Of a stretch of DNA of 64,000 nucleotides, positions 1 through 10,038 are shown in pieces. This DNA is from Meconema thalassinum (Eukaryota; Arthropoda; Insecta; Orthoptera; Tettigoniidae). The stretch lies in NCBI GenBank assembly GCA_946902985.2, contig OX336388.2, positions 226,508,467 to 226,572,466 on the forward strand, read 5' to 3'. A program made the translations under genes and the position numbers. Each line of letters begins with the position of its first letter. The first letter of the stretch is position 1. The notes beneath the pieces were generated by a model, which made no database searches, was not told the origin of the DNA, and saw nothing but the letters and a program-made list of their open reading frames with translations.

Positions 1-535
1 TCTGTCCCCCCCCTCCCCCTATCAATTCGAACACGGTGAAACCGAATTGAATGAAATTTGGTACAAAGATAGCACTAGCAAAGGGCACCTCAGTGTCATG
101 TTTTATATTGCCGCCATCTTGACGGAAACGTAATGGCGGCCTGCCAAATTTTAAAAGCTTAAATCAAATTATGACCAACCAAATAATCGGATCTCTACCA
201 AATTTAGTAACAATATGCCTTCATGCGGGAAACATATTTTGACCAAACTACAAGATCATAAGCCCAATCGATTTTAGATGGCGGCCATGTATGTGTGCAA
301 ATCGATTCTCCCTATCAATTCAAACACGGTAAAACCGAATTGAACGAAATTTGGTACAGAGGTAGCACTAGCAAAGGGAACCTCATATTCATGTTTAATA
401 TCCGTATAACACGTTGTATTTCAACAAGCTACTTCAACCAACGTTCAATTATACTCCTTGAAAAGGACAAAGAGTTATAAAAATACCCATGCACTTTGGA
501 GAAAGTAGGCTATATGTTCTTTACTGAACATCTTG
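1..535 (-). mobile_element. Helentron-like non-autonomous element, subfamily gamma, partial
   Basis: The piece is cut by the window edge and closely matches 53869-54822. It holds nearly two copies of a ~290-bp internal unit, beginning after the C-rich run and again near 300, each with the phrase about CCGCCATCTTGAC or GGCGGCCATG. It ends in GAAAGTAGGCTATATG followed by TTCTTTACTGAACATCTTG, the inverse of the 5' end shared by all Helentron-like copies in this window. The Helentron assignment is inference from end structure; no protein is encoded. Confidence 0.6.
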
Positions 536-726
536 GTGTTTTTTTCAGGACTGAAGGTTATTTACATATATATATCATGGACACAATCGTGTTGACCGAC
601 TGAAATGCTACAAAAGGCAACACTGAAAGGAATGGTTTTAAATTTTTACATTTAAGCATTGTGTCTACCAGTGGCTTAGGAGGATTTAATGAATGTTCGG
701 CATATTGTATGCCTTCATTAGATTGA

Positions 727-1440
727 CCCCCAGGGGCTCACATCTAGTGGGATGTGGGTTGGCGACCAAGGGACCCCAGCTGAGTCCGGCATTGTTTCAA
801 CTTACTGGTGTCGGGGTCCTCTCCGTCTTCTTTCCTGTTGACCTCTATTGGTCAACTCTTGATCTCTTCCGACCCCTACGGCATTAGAGTATCCGAGGGA
901 GTCTCTTCCTTTCCCGCCTCACTTTGCCCTTGTCTCATCTCTCCTGATACCCCCATTCTTCGAGCCTTCTTTTTCTTTTCATGTTTTCACCTGCCTTCTG
1001 CACAAGGACCTCAAAGAGGCAGGGTGTATGTTGCCCCACCACTTCTGGTGCACCCCGGATAGTGCTACTCCCACAAGGGATCACGGCTGGTGAGTATTGG
1101 TGTTAGTGACCCCGCGGGATTCCTGAGCTGGGTCCGTTTGGTCCCATCTTTCCTCTGACCTTGGAGCGGGCTTTCTCCTCTTTCCCTTACCTATCTGTCT
1201 TTCATGGCTCTCCTACCTTCCAAGTCCCTCAATCCTCATTCTTCGAGGTTTGAGGGCATTTCTTTTCTCCCTGTCCGTTATTTGCCTTATCCTTTATTTG
1301 TTTACCATTTCTTCTTCTAGTTTGTAAGTCTGTAGTTAATATTAGTTATAGTTTTCATTGTCATCTCATCTTTCACTATCACCTAAACCATTAGGGGTCG
1401 ATAACCTAGATGTTAGGCCCCTTTAAACAAGAATTGTCAT
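727..1440 (+). repeat. Dispersed repeat family D, ~700 bp, full-length copy
   Basis: This starts at CCCCCAGGGGCTCA, contains the GGTGCACCCCGGATAGTGCTAC block, and ends TTAGGGGTCGATAACC...GGCCCCTTTAAAC followed by a (CAT)n tract. Further copies lie at 2359-3860, 20146-20845 (minus) and 27405-28100. A 3' end followed by a short microsatellite suggests a retroposed, SINE- or LINE-3'-end-like element, but I see neither a tRNA head nor coding potential. Its class is unknown. Confidence 0.75.
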
Positions 1441-1466
1441 CATCATCATCATCACCATCATTACAT

Positions 1467-2340
1467 TGAGGTATACCACGTCTGATTTTATCTCACTTCC
1501 CTCACTGGTCCAGTCATATCCAAGTCGACAACAACCATTTGTATAGTGGTACACCACTGTATTCCAAACAGACTATCCGATATTATACGTCATTGTACGT
1601 CCAATTTGTCCCGTACTTGTTAGTGACGCTGTATCACGATAAATCGAAGCAATCCCACCCCCACCTCAACCCCTGCCTGCCTGCACCATATCAACCCTTC
1701 AAAAAAAATGACTAGGAGATGGGGTTGGTTTTCAATTCTGCATCAGTGCCTCAATTCAGTTTATTCCATACAAATCACTCACACCCCCTTCTCTCTCAGT
1801 CTCATTTTTTTTAGCATCCCCTCTTTATTTTTTACTTTTTATCCTGTTCAATACGAACCCACAATATGGCACATTGGTCGGTCGGTCGCATGAATGAATA
1901 TAATCGAAATATTGGATGGAGTAGGAATTATTGTAGCAGTGACATAAATAGGTTATAAAATTCAACCCCATTTTTTTTTGGGCATGTATATAATGCTACT
2001 ATATCCAACCCCCTACTTTCCGGTTTCATTTACGAATATGTGTGTGAGTGTCTGAGCAGGAAATAATGAAACAAAATACAAAAATATCAGGGGGTGAAAC
2101 ATAAACGCCAAAAAACAAAAATAATAATAATAAAATCCGATTGAAATATTTGTCGTTAATACACGGATGAGTTGGTAGGTGTATTTCATGCCATGCTTAT
2201 GATTTGATTGTGGTTCTAACAGGTGCTCTTTTAAAGAGTTTAACAGCCGTGCAGCTCAAATAAAATTGATTTAAAAAATTCAACACATGGATTGTTTCTC
2301 TCTTTAGTGTTGGCAACTCTGCTTTATTGCTGATTTGTAA
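1467..2340. other. Unassigned AT-rich sequence
   Basis: I see no gene, SINE head or terminal repeat here. It includes pyrimidine-rich runs near 1790-1840 and A-rich runs near 2100-2150. The short ORFs have no recognisable domains. Confidence 0.5.
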
Positions 2341-2358
2341 TAAATGATAATAATAATT

Positions 2359-3860
2359 CCCCCAGGGGCTCAACTCTAGTGGGACGTGGGATTGCCATCA
2401 GCTAAGTCCGGCATTGCTTCCTCTTACTTGTGTCTTCATTCCTGTCGACCTTCCTTGGTCAACTCTTGTTCTCTTCCCTCCCCGTCGCTATTACAGTATC
2501 CGAGCCCTAGGGAGGCTGTCACTTCCCCTCCCTCCCCCCCCCCCTTAAACGGCACTTGTCTCATTTTCCTGATCCCTCATTCTTTGAAGGGTCAAACCTC
2601 TTGTTCATCTTTTCATGATATCTCATGCATTCTGCTCAAGGCCCTAAAAGAGGCACATGTGAGCAGCTCCAACACTTATGGTGCACCCTGGATAGTGCTA
2701 CACACTCAAGGGCACACAGTATCTCCCGGCTTCTGCTCAAGGCCCTAAAAGAGGCACATGTGAGCAGCTCCAACACTTATGGTGCACCCTGGATAGTGCT
2801 ACACACTCAAGGGCACACAGTATCTCCCGGCTTCTGCTCAAGGCCCTAAAAGAGGCACATGTGAGCAGCTCCAACACTTATGGTGCACCCTGGATAGTGC
2901 TACACACTCAAGGGCACACAGTATCTCCGGGCTTCTGCTCAAGGCCCTAAAAGAGGCACATGTGAGCAGCTCCAACACTTATGGTGCACCCTGGGTAGTG
3001 CTACACACTCAAGGACACACAGTATCTCCTGCCTTCTGCTCAAGGCCCTGAAAAAGGCAGGGTGTGAGTAGCCCTACCACTTATGGTGCACCCTGGATAG
3101 TGCTACACACTCAAGGGCTCACAGCATCTCCAGACGTCGGCTCAAGGCCCTGAAAGAGGCAGGGTGTGTGTAGCCCTACAAGTAATGGTGCACCTTGGAT
3201 AGTGCTACACCCTGGATATTGCCAATGATATCTCCTGCCTTCTGCTCAAGGCCCTAAAGGAGGCAGATGTGTGTAGCCCCACCACTTATGGTGCACCCTG
3301 GATAGTGCTACACCCTCAAGGGCCAATGATATCTCCTGCCTTCTGCTCATGGCCCTAAATGAGGCAGGGTGTTTGTAGCCCTACCACTAATGGTGCGTCC
3401 TGGATAGTGCTAAGCACTCAAGGGCTTATGATATCTCCTGCCTTCTGCTCAAGGCCCTAAATGAGGCAGGGTGTTTGTAGCCCTGCCACTAATGGTGCAC
3501 CCTGGATAGTGCTACACCCTCAAGGGCTTATGATATCTCCTGCCTTCTGCTCAAGACCCTAAATGAGGCAGGGTGTTTTAGCCCTACCTATTATGGTGCA
3601 CCCTGGATAGTGCTACACCCTCAAAGGCTAATGATATCTCCTGCCTTCTGCCCAAAGCCCTAAAGAAGGTAGGGTGAGTAGCCGTACCACTTATGGTCTA
3701 TGCTGGATAGTGCTACATCCCCAAGGGCCCACGGTGACCCCGAGGGATTCCTTAGCTGGGTCCGGATTTTCCCCTTTTCCCTTACCTTTCCTATCTGCCT
3801 TTCATGGTTCTACACCCAAATCATTATAGGCCGATAATAAGGACGTTAGGTCCTTTATAA
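2359..3860 (+). repeat. Family D copy expanded by an internal tandem array
   Basis: The 5' part (CCCCCAGGGGCTCAACTCTAG) and the 3' part (GGACGTTAGGTCCTTTATAAC, then an ATC-rich tract) match the copy at 727-1440. The segment that is single-copy there, around the GGTGCACCCTGGATAGTGCTAC block, is repeated eleven times here, which doubles the length of the element. Confidence 0.75.
2631..3745 (+). repeat. Tandem array, ~101-bp unit, 11 copies
   Basis: Units begin with TCTGCTCAAGGCCCTAAA at about 2631, 2732, 2833, 2934, 3035, 3137, 3241, 3342, 3444, 3546 and 3647, so the period is 101-104 bp. The first four units are almost identical and the later ones diverge progressively. The period is not a multiple of three, so the array is not a coding repeat. 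Confidence 0.92.
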
Positions 3861-3949
3861 CAACAATTATTATCATCATCAATAATAATATTAATCATAA
3901 TAATAATGATAATAAGGAAGAACACTTGTAGTTTTACGTTACCCTTACT

Positions 3950-4075
3950 CTGGCGGTCATGAACCACGGGACCTCCATTTAACCTGGAATCCAAACCACA
4001 GGACGTACTATTTCACTTCGAAAATCTCACATGCTTTGACCCGGAATCGAACCCTAAAAAAGAAACAAGCAGATT
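3950..4075 (-). mobile_element. tRNA-derived SINE fragment (same family as 53365-53553)
   Basis: On the minus strand the fragment reads a GGTTCGATTCCGGGTC box-B-like stretch, then the CATGTGAGATTTTCGAAGTGAAAT linker in two parts, then GGAGGTCCCGTGGTTCATGA. This is the same order as the intact copy at 53365-53553. The A-box end is degraded. Confidence 0.65.
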
Positions 4076-4170
4076 GACTACTGCACCATCACATTCCTAA
4101 TAATAGTAATAATAATAATAATGAACCTACACCTTGCTCAAAAGCACTTATTGTGTTCCCTTACTATCAG

Positions 4171-4440
4171 TAGGACTATGTTCCTGACACCGTTTTGGAA
4201 AATCCTAGTCACAAGTTGTTATGGGACCGATCAGTTATTACTGATAAAACCATAGAAGAGAAGAGAACCTTCCTAATTGATATTGCAGTGCCCAATTCCC
4301 ATATTCTGCAACAAACCTGCTGTGATAAGATCACCAAATATCTGCCCTTGGCTGAGGGAATACGGCAAAAGTGGAGGCAGGAAAGTGTAGTGGTTCTGCC
4401 CATAGTCATTTCTTCTACCGGCATCCTCTCTAAATCATAG
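4171..4440 (+). pseudogene. LINE C-terminal domain fragment
   Basis: The reading frame starts after an in-frame stop near 4170 and has no ATG, so this is an internal fragment. It reads YVPDTVLENPSHKLLWDRS..., then ...FLIDIAVPNSHILQQ... and ...LPLAEGIRQKW...VLPIVISSTGILSKS. I recognise this as the conserved module that follows the reverse transcriptase in some arthropod non-LTR retrotransposons (pattern LYWDR-T-I-TDKTI ... DIAIPNTHNL ... VPIVISSTG). Its usual function is unknown to me. No RT is attached here and the frame is lost after 4440, so it is a relic. Confidence 0.55.
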
Positions 4441-4584
4441 GCTCGCAATATTGGGAATACCTCCTGGTCTACATGTCACCATGCAGAAGGCCGTCATCTT
4501 GGAGACCTGTTCCATTGTTCGCTCGTTTCTCAATGTGCCACCTTAAGAGAATTAGCCATACCGTCTTGCAAACAAGCCGACGAT

Positions 4585-4812
4585 ATGTTGATAATAATAA
4601 TAATGTTATTGGCTTTACGTCCCTTAACTACACTGGCTTTTAGAGACGCCGGGGTGCCGGAATTTTGCCCCGAAAGGGATCTTTAACGTGCCAGTAAATC
4701 TACTGACACGGCTCCCTCGCATTTGCGCACCCTCAAATGCCAGCTGACTGCGCCAGGTTTCGAACCTGCAACCTTGGGCTCAGCAAGCGAGAACGTTACC
4801 CCTGAGCCACGA
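4585..4812 (-). mobile_element. tRNA-derived SINE, minus strand
   Basis: Read on the minus strand, the head has a Pol III A-box-like GTGGCTCAGGGGTAACG and a B-box-like GCAGGTTCGAAACCTGG about 35 bases later. A ~130-bp body containing GATCCCTTTCGGGG follows, with an (ATT)n tail at the low-coordinate end. It belongs to a family distinct from the other SINEs here. Confidence 0.75.
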
Positions 4813-4954
4813 TATGTTGATATGTCCCACTGATGTGGTGAAATGAATGTAGAAATAGTAATAATAATAATAATAATAATAAGAGGAATAATAATAAGAA
4901 GAAGACCCAGTCCATGGAAGGATCTCGACCGTACATGGATTACAACGTTTGGTA

Positions 4955-5650
4955 ACTCGATTCAGCAAAGTAACTCAAGCGTCTAAATTCAAATACCTAG
5001 GAGAAATTATCCAACCCTGAGGCCTAAATCGTGATGCAGACAAAGAAAGGATCTCTAAATTTGCGATTTCGGTGGAGTAGTTGGTAGCATGCTGACCTAC
5101 TAGGCCCAAGATCGCGGGTTCAAACCTGGCCGAAGTCGTCGGATTTTTAAAAGCATAAAAATCCCTCAGTATGCCTTCCTTCGGAAGGGTAGTAAAGCCG
5201 GTGGGCCCATGTCATAGTTTTATGGCGTGTAAAAGAACCTTCCACTAACTATAATTGTGCGAAGCTAAATTTTTTTAGGTTAGATTTGATTAACGCTCTA
5301 TTAAGTTCCAACGTTCGTCACCAGGTGCCGGTTGTGGTGGCATCTAGTAGCCAAGTTCGCAGCTAGGTGTCGTTGATGGTAACATTTGGCAGCAAAAGTA
5401 GGATCTATTTGAAATTGATCGTCTGCAGTCCTTTCCAGAATCACAGATAACACACACTAATACAGCCATCACAATTAACACCGGTTATCAGACAGATTCT
5501 ACACACACCCAAAGTATACGGGGCTACATGATCGCGTTGTCACAGCCCCTAAACTAAGGAACCCACCAACCATCTCTAAATTGCAAAGAGCCTATAGACT
5601 CACATGGAACACGTATTACAATAAATCCATCTCCCGTAAAGCAAAATTAC
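4955..5650 (+). pseudogene. RTE-like LINE reverse transcriptase scrap, split by a SINE
   Basis: The first part reads VTQASKFKYLGEIIQP, a stop, then GLNRDADKERIS, which is the conserved FKYLGEII segment after the RT core. The reading resumes after the SINE (5065-5571) as ISKLQRAYRLTWNTYYNKS. That matches the ERVRKLEIAYQTSRSIYNKKCLSK region of the LINE at 7624-9429. Stop codons and the insertion make it non-functional. Confidence 0.7.
5065..5571 (+). mobile_element. ~507-bp tRNA-headed SINE with target-site duplications
   Basis: The A-box-like region is GGTGGAGTAGTTGGTAGC and the B-box-like region GCGGGTTCAAACCTGG. A long body follows (GTCGTCGGATTTTTAAAAGC, then TTATGGCGTGTAAAAGAACC, then ACACACACCCAAAGTATACG). 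It is flanked by ATCTCTAAATTTGC (5051-5064) and ATCTCTAAATTGC (5572-5584), a 13-14-bp duplication of LINE sequence. Other copies of the family are at 55318, 55640 (minus), 56680 and 62555. Confidence 0.88.
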
Positions 5651-6202
5651 GACATTAAACACGGCAATCAAATGACTCGGAAACACTGATCATTGCGGGC
5701 AGATCACTAATCCCTCCCTATATTATTCTGCTAAGGTCCCAGTCCAGTTTTGTACCGAAAATAAAGTCCCATTAACACCAACCTACACATATGGGGTACC
5801 TACAGGTTCAGCATTACCCAATGCGTAAGCGAAACGCACTCACTTACTTTTTAAATGCCTCACAATTAAATAAATACATTAACGGGTCCCAGGAATAAAC
5901 CTGGGAGGAGTCATTGTGACTCTGGCAAATGGGAGTGAAATGCGTCGTTTGCTAACATCTGCAACATGAACCTATTGGATTCAGCAAGAGAATCCAACTT
6001 CGCCTCTTTCACTCCAACTCCAGCACGTAACCTACGCGAGGGTCGAGCAACCCAGTGGAAGGTTGGGTAACCAATCCCAGCGGGAAGCTGGGTCGACGAA
6101 ACGATCAGTGCTGGGGGACTCCCCGGCTTGAAGCCTTGGTAGTAGAGAGAAGCCAGAAAACACCTTGAGGCAACCTCTAGGGCTAACAACCTTAGTTGCA
6201 AC

Positions 6203-7587
6203 ATGGATGCGTATGCGTCCAAAACAAACTCAAGTCAAGTGAGCATGATGGCAAAACATTTCAATATTTCTTTTACCACAGGGGGTAAGTCTTCGGATAA
6301 ATCCCTCGTCGTGAAACCTGCGACGCACGACTCTCATTCGGATTCTGGGGGAGACTCGACATCATGCGAGAGACGAGTCGGAGCGCCTCGGTGTATCCCA
6401 ACCAGTCAGAAACTCAGAACCAAATCAAAAACCTTTCTAGCAACGTTCAACATTAACACCCTTACACAAATTGGCAAACTGAAAACTCTCACCGACGCAC
6501 TACATGAAAATCAGATATGTATCATTGCCCTACAAGAAACACGTTACCCAGACGAAGAGACTTTCGAATCTGAAGGTTACCGCTTTTTCAAGAGCAGAGC
6601 TCAAAAGAGGGTCCTTAATGGATCTGTGATGCTTGGAACAGCGTTTGCTGTGAGAACCAGAATCCTTAAGTCGGTCGCATATTTTGAGCCTGTTAATGAC
6701 CGATTCTCCATATTAACAATCAAATGCGCCAACAAAACCTACAGCCTAGTTAACGCACAAATGACAAGAACAGATCTGACCCGGTCGAAGTGGATAACTT
6801 TTGGGACCTACTGGATGAAAAGCTCGCCAAAATTCCTAAACACCATGTTAAACTTCTTATGGCGGACTTCAATGCTCAACTTGGTCGAGAACACAAGTAT
6901 AGGAAAATCATTGGAAACTATCCTGCCCACAAAAGAACCAATCAAAATGGTGAGATATTGGTCTCCATTTGCGAAAACCTTAACTTGCAGATCATGTCGA
7001 CACACTTTCGCCATCTTCCCAGAAAGCAGACAACATGGCGATCTCCTGTCGACGCCATCGGAGAGTTTCAAATAGATCTCGTCGCAATCTCAAGGAAAAA
7101 CAGCCCTGAGATTATGAATGTTAAGGTTAAAAAAGGCATAAACGTGGCTTCAGACCACTATATGTCCATAATTAAATTCAAACTGGTCCCTGCAAACACC
7201 AACAAGACGCCCAAACAAATTATTCGCTTCGACACTGATAAACTCAAACAGAATGTTACCGAGTTCCAGGAAAAGGCTCGACCAATCGACCGTGACTTTA
7301 ACAACACAAAAAATCGCCTGATTGAGGCTTCCAAGGAAATTGCTGAAATTAAAAGAAGCAAGAAACATGCCTGGTGGAATGATACATGTGTTTCAGTTCT
7401 CAAGAAAAGGCTCGATGCATGGAAACAATATTACTCAACAAAATCGCAAACTGATTGGGAAACCTACAAAGCCCAACGAGCCCAGACAGCTAAAGTGATC
7501 CGAGCTGAGAAACGTAAATATGAAAAGTCAGTTACTGAGAAGATCGACCAAGACTTTAAAAGAAACAACACCAGAGAGTACTACTGA
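6203..7587 (+). pseudogene. LINE endonuclease (EEP fold), frameshifted
   Basis: This is the N-terminal part of the copy-1 polyprotein, an apurinic-like endonuclease that would nick target DNA for target-primed reverse transcription. ATG 6203 follows the conserved leader. Residues 80-115 carry TFNINTL and ALQETRYPDE, the catalytic N and E motifs. The frame then breaks between about 6760 and 6790, and the next frame continues DNFWDLLDEKLAKIP, MADFNAQLG (6865-6891), a TTWRSP segment and a QIDLVAISR...ASDHYM segment with the catalytic D and SDH motif. It stops at TGA 7585-7587 in the context REYY*TFKRK, where copy 2 reads FYQTFKSQ. A C-to-T change of CGA could explain this stop. Confidence 0.85.
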
Positions 7588-7623
7588 ACGTTCAAAAGGA
7601 AACTTACGGGTTATAAACCTCCG

Positions 7624-9429
7624 TTGTTATGCTTTCAGCGAAAGGACGGTACACTGGTGATCTCAAATGAAGAAAATTGTACCATCCTAGCTGATTACTT
7701 TAAGAATTTACTAAATTGCGACCAACCCAAAAGTCCCATCAAGACCGAGGAACCCATTCGCAGATGCCCAGAATCAAGACCACCCAGCAAAGACGAAATC
7801 AAGCGTCACATTGCTCGACTAAAAAACAACAAAGCGCCCGGGGAAGACTCTGTAGTTGCAGAACTTTGGAAATATGCTCCCGAAGAAGCAGTTGAAATCT
7901 TGCAGAAGCAAATAGAACAAATTTGGAAAAATGAAATTCTACCAGAAGATTGGAAAACGGCCTTGATCCATCCGTTACACAAGAAAGGCAGCATGAAAAA
8001 CGTCAACAACTACAGAGGAATATCCCTCCTACCGGTAACATACATAATTCTCTCACTTGAGATCCTGGAGCAATTAGAAGCCGAAGTCGAACATCAAATA
8101 GGAGAATACCAAGGGGGATTCAGAAAGGGTCGTTCAACTTCCGAACAGATCCACAACCTCAAAACAATCATTAGATATTGCAATCTCAGGTCCAAATCGT
8201 ACGTATCAGTCTTTGTGGACTTTAAGAAGGCTTACGATTCGATAGACCGCGAAGTTCTGTTGAACATCCTCAACGAATTCGGGATTGAACTGAAACTGCT
8301 GGCATTAATTAGAGCCACCCTAACTGAAACAAAATCCGAAGTAAAGTTCCTGGGATGTCTGTCGGATTCCTTTGAGGTCAAAACGGGAGTCAGACAAGGT
8401 GACGGGCTCTCTCCAATGCTTTTCAACTGCGTCCTCGAAAAAGTCATTCGGACCTGGCGAACAAAATTATTAGAAACTGAGTATAGCCATCTGAGAATGG
8501 GAGCAAAATCCAAGGGGATCATAGTCGACTGTCTAGCATTCGCTGATGACATCGCCATTCTGTCGAACGACGTAGAAACTGCTAAGATGCAAATCGACAT
8601 TTTAAAAGAAATCGCTGAACAAACTGGCTTGCAGATATCATTCGAAAAAACAGAAGTAATGACCAACATCAAAGACGCCCCAGCAAAACTGCAGACAAAA
8701 TACGGGAAGATCAACAGAGTGGAAAAATTTAAGTACTTGGGAGAGATCATCATAAAAAGTGGACAGGACAAAGAAGCACTCAAGGAACGAGTACGCAAAC
8801 TCGAAATAGCCTATCAAACATCGCGCTCAATATACAACAAAAAATGCCTGTCCAAAAATACTAAACTACGTCATCATGAAACTGTTCTGAAACCAGTAGA
8901 TATGTATGCAGCCGAAACCCTATCCCTAAATGCTAATAAAGGACTCCTTGAAGAACTGGAGAAAAAAGAGCGCAAAATCGTCAGAGGTATAATGGGATCA
9001 AATTACAAGAATGGTATCCACTATAAAAAATCCAACAAAGAAGTCTACAGTGAAATAGAGAAAATTTCAGAATCGATCCGTAAAAGGCGGGCACGGTATT
9101 ACGGTCATCTCAAACGAATGGACGGAAACAGGCTGACTAAACAGATTTTTCATTTCTTTGACTTCAAACCCAAAACCACAATGCCCTGGTTTATCAATAC
9201 CAAAGACGACCTCAAAATACTGTATCTAAAACCCGACGATGCCTTCAATAGAGATCTCTTCCGCAAAAAGAAACTGACTAATGGGCTAACCCGAGACGAG
9301 ACATCGAACCCGAAAAGAAGACATGGTACCACCTGGACAGCGGAGCGCAAGATGGCCCACTCACAGAGAATGAGGGAATTCTGGGCTCAGAGGAAAGCAA
9401 AACAAATTGCCAAGTGTAGCAAGACTTAA
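7624..9429 (+). pseudogene. LINE reverse transcriptase, intact 601-residue segment downstream of the stop
   Basis: This is in the same frame as the second half of the endonuclease, so only the TGA at 7585 separates them. Counting from Met at 7624, the RT motifs are IHPLHKKGSMKNVNNYRGIS (115-134), motif A VFVDFKKAYDSIDRE (196-210), motif B GVRQGDGLSPMLFN (255-268) and the catalytic FADD (306-309, nt 8539-8550). FKYLGEII follows at 369-376. The C-terminal region has RARYYGHLKRMDGNRLTKQI and a basic tail ending WAQRKAKQIAKCSKT. All catalytic residues are present, so this fragment could in principle still fold. Without a start codon in native context it is best treated as part of a dead element. 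Confidence 0.88.
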
Positions 9430-9476
9430 CGTGGTCCTAGATGGCCTCAACAAATTATATATATATATATATATAA

Positions 9477-10038
9477 ATACCTTAAAACATGTATATTTAC
9501 AATGAAATAATGAAAGAATGCAACACGGTAACCATGGTAACAGAATCTCTATTTCAGTAAGACGCAATGCAATTCCAATTATTACATTACTGTCAAAGTT
9601 TCCAGACGGTTATAAGCTTATCACTGAACCAAATTAAGCTGTAAAATTCATCAATACATAAAGTATAATGCGCTTAAGGGGGTCAAGGGGCACTCTAGAA
9701 TTTTTTCACGCAATTTTCACGTGTGATTGTGGTACGAAGGTCTTTTTCACCCGACTATAAAGGGTCTCCGAAAACCACATTTAAAGGCCATTAAATTAAT
9801 AGTGTCTGTGATATTCCCAGAAAACTAACTTCGCTCTGATATACCTATGAAGGAATGACAAACCCCTAACCACTGCACCAGTAGCTGAATTGATAAAGTC
9901 TGATTATTCATACCAAGGATAAATCAGTCATAGCATTCATGATTGAGATTTTGCTAAGTGTACTCTTTACAACTAGAATATTCGCGGGCGAAGCCACGAC
10001 GGGTAATGCTAGTTAAAGATATACAACAACAAGAAATA
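9477..10038. other. Intergenic sequence with a short known-looking repeat end
   Basis: There is no gene. The stretch ends near 9982-10013 with GCGGGCGAAGCCACGACGGG and TAATGCTAGTT, a GC-rich motif that resembles 36440-36475 (GGGTGAAGCCGGGGCGGG, TTGCTAGT). It looks like the 3' boundary of another dispersed element whose other end I cannot define. Confidence 0.5.

Larger units (their letters stand above)
5885..9476 (+). mobile_element. Near full-length RTE-like LINE, copy 1
   Basis: The ~320-bp 5' untranslated region, starting GGTCCCAGGAATAAACCTGG, aligns with the start of copy 2 at 40827. An apurinic-type endonuclease and a reverse transcriptase follow in one orientation. The 3' end is a short tail (GTGGTCCTAGATGGCCTCA) and a (TA)n microsatellite. 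It has one frameshift in the endonuclease and one in-frame TGA before the RT, so it is probably inactive but relatively young. There are no LTRs. I place it in or near the RTE clade from the single-ORF EN-RT layout and the short microsatellite tail. Confidence 0.88.

Noticed and set aside
2631..3745. CRISPR-like array.
   Set aside because: The units are contiguous ~101-bp tandem repeats without unique spacers, and the genome is eukaryotic.
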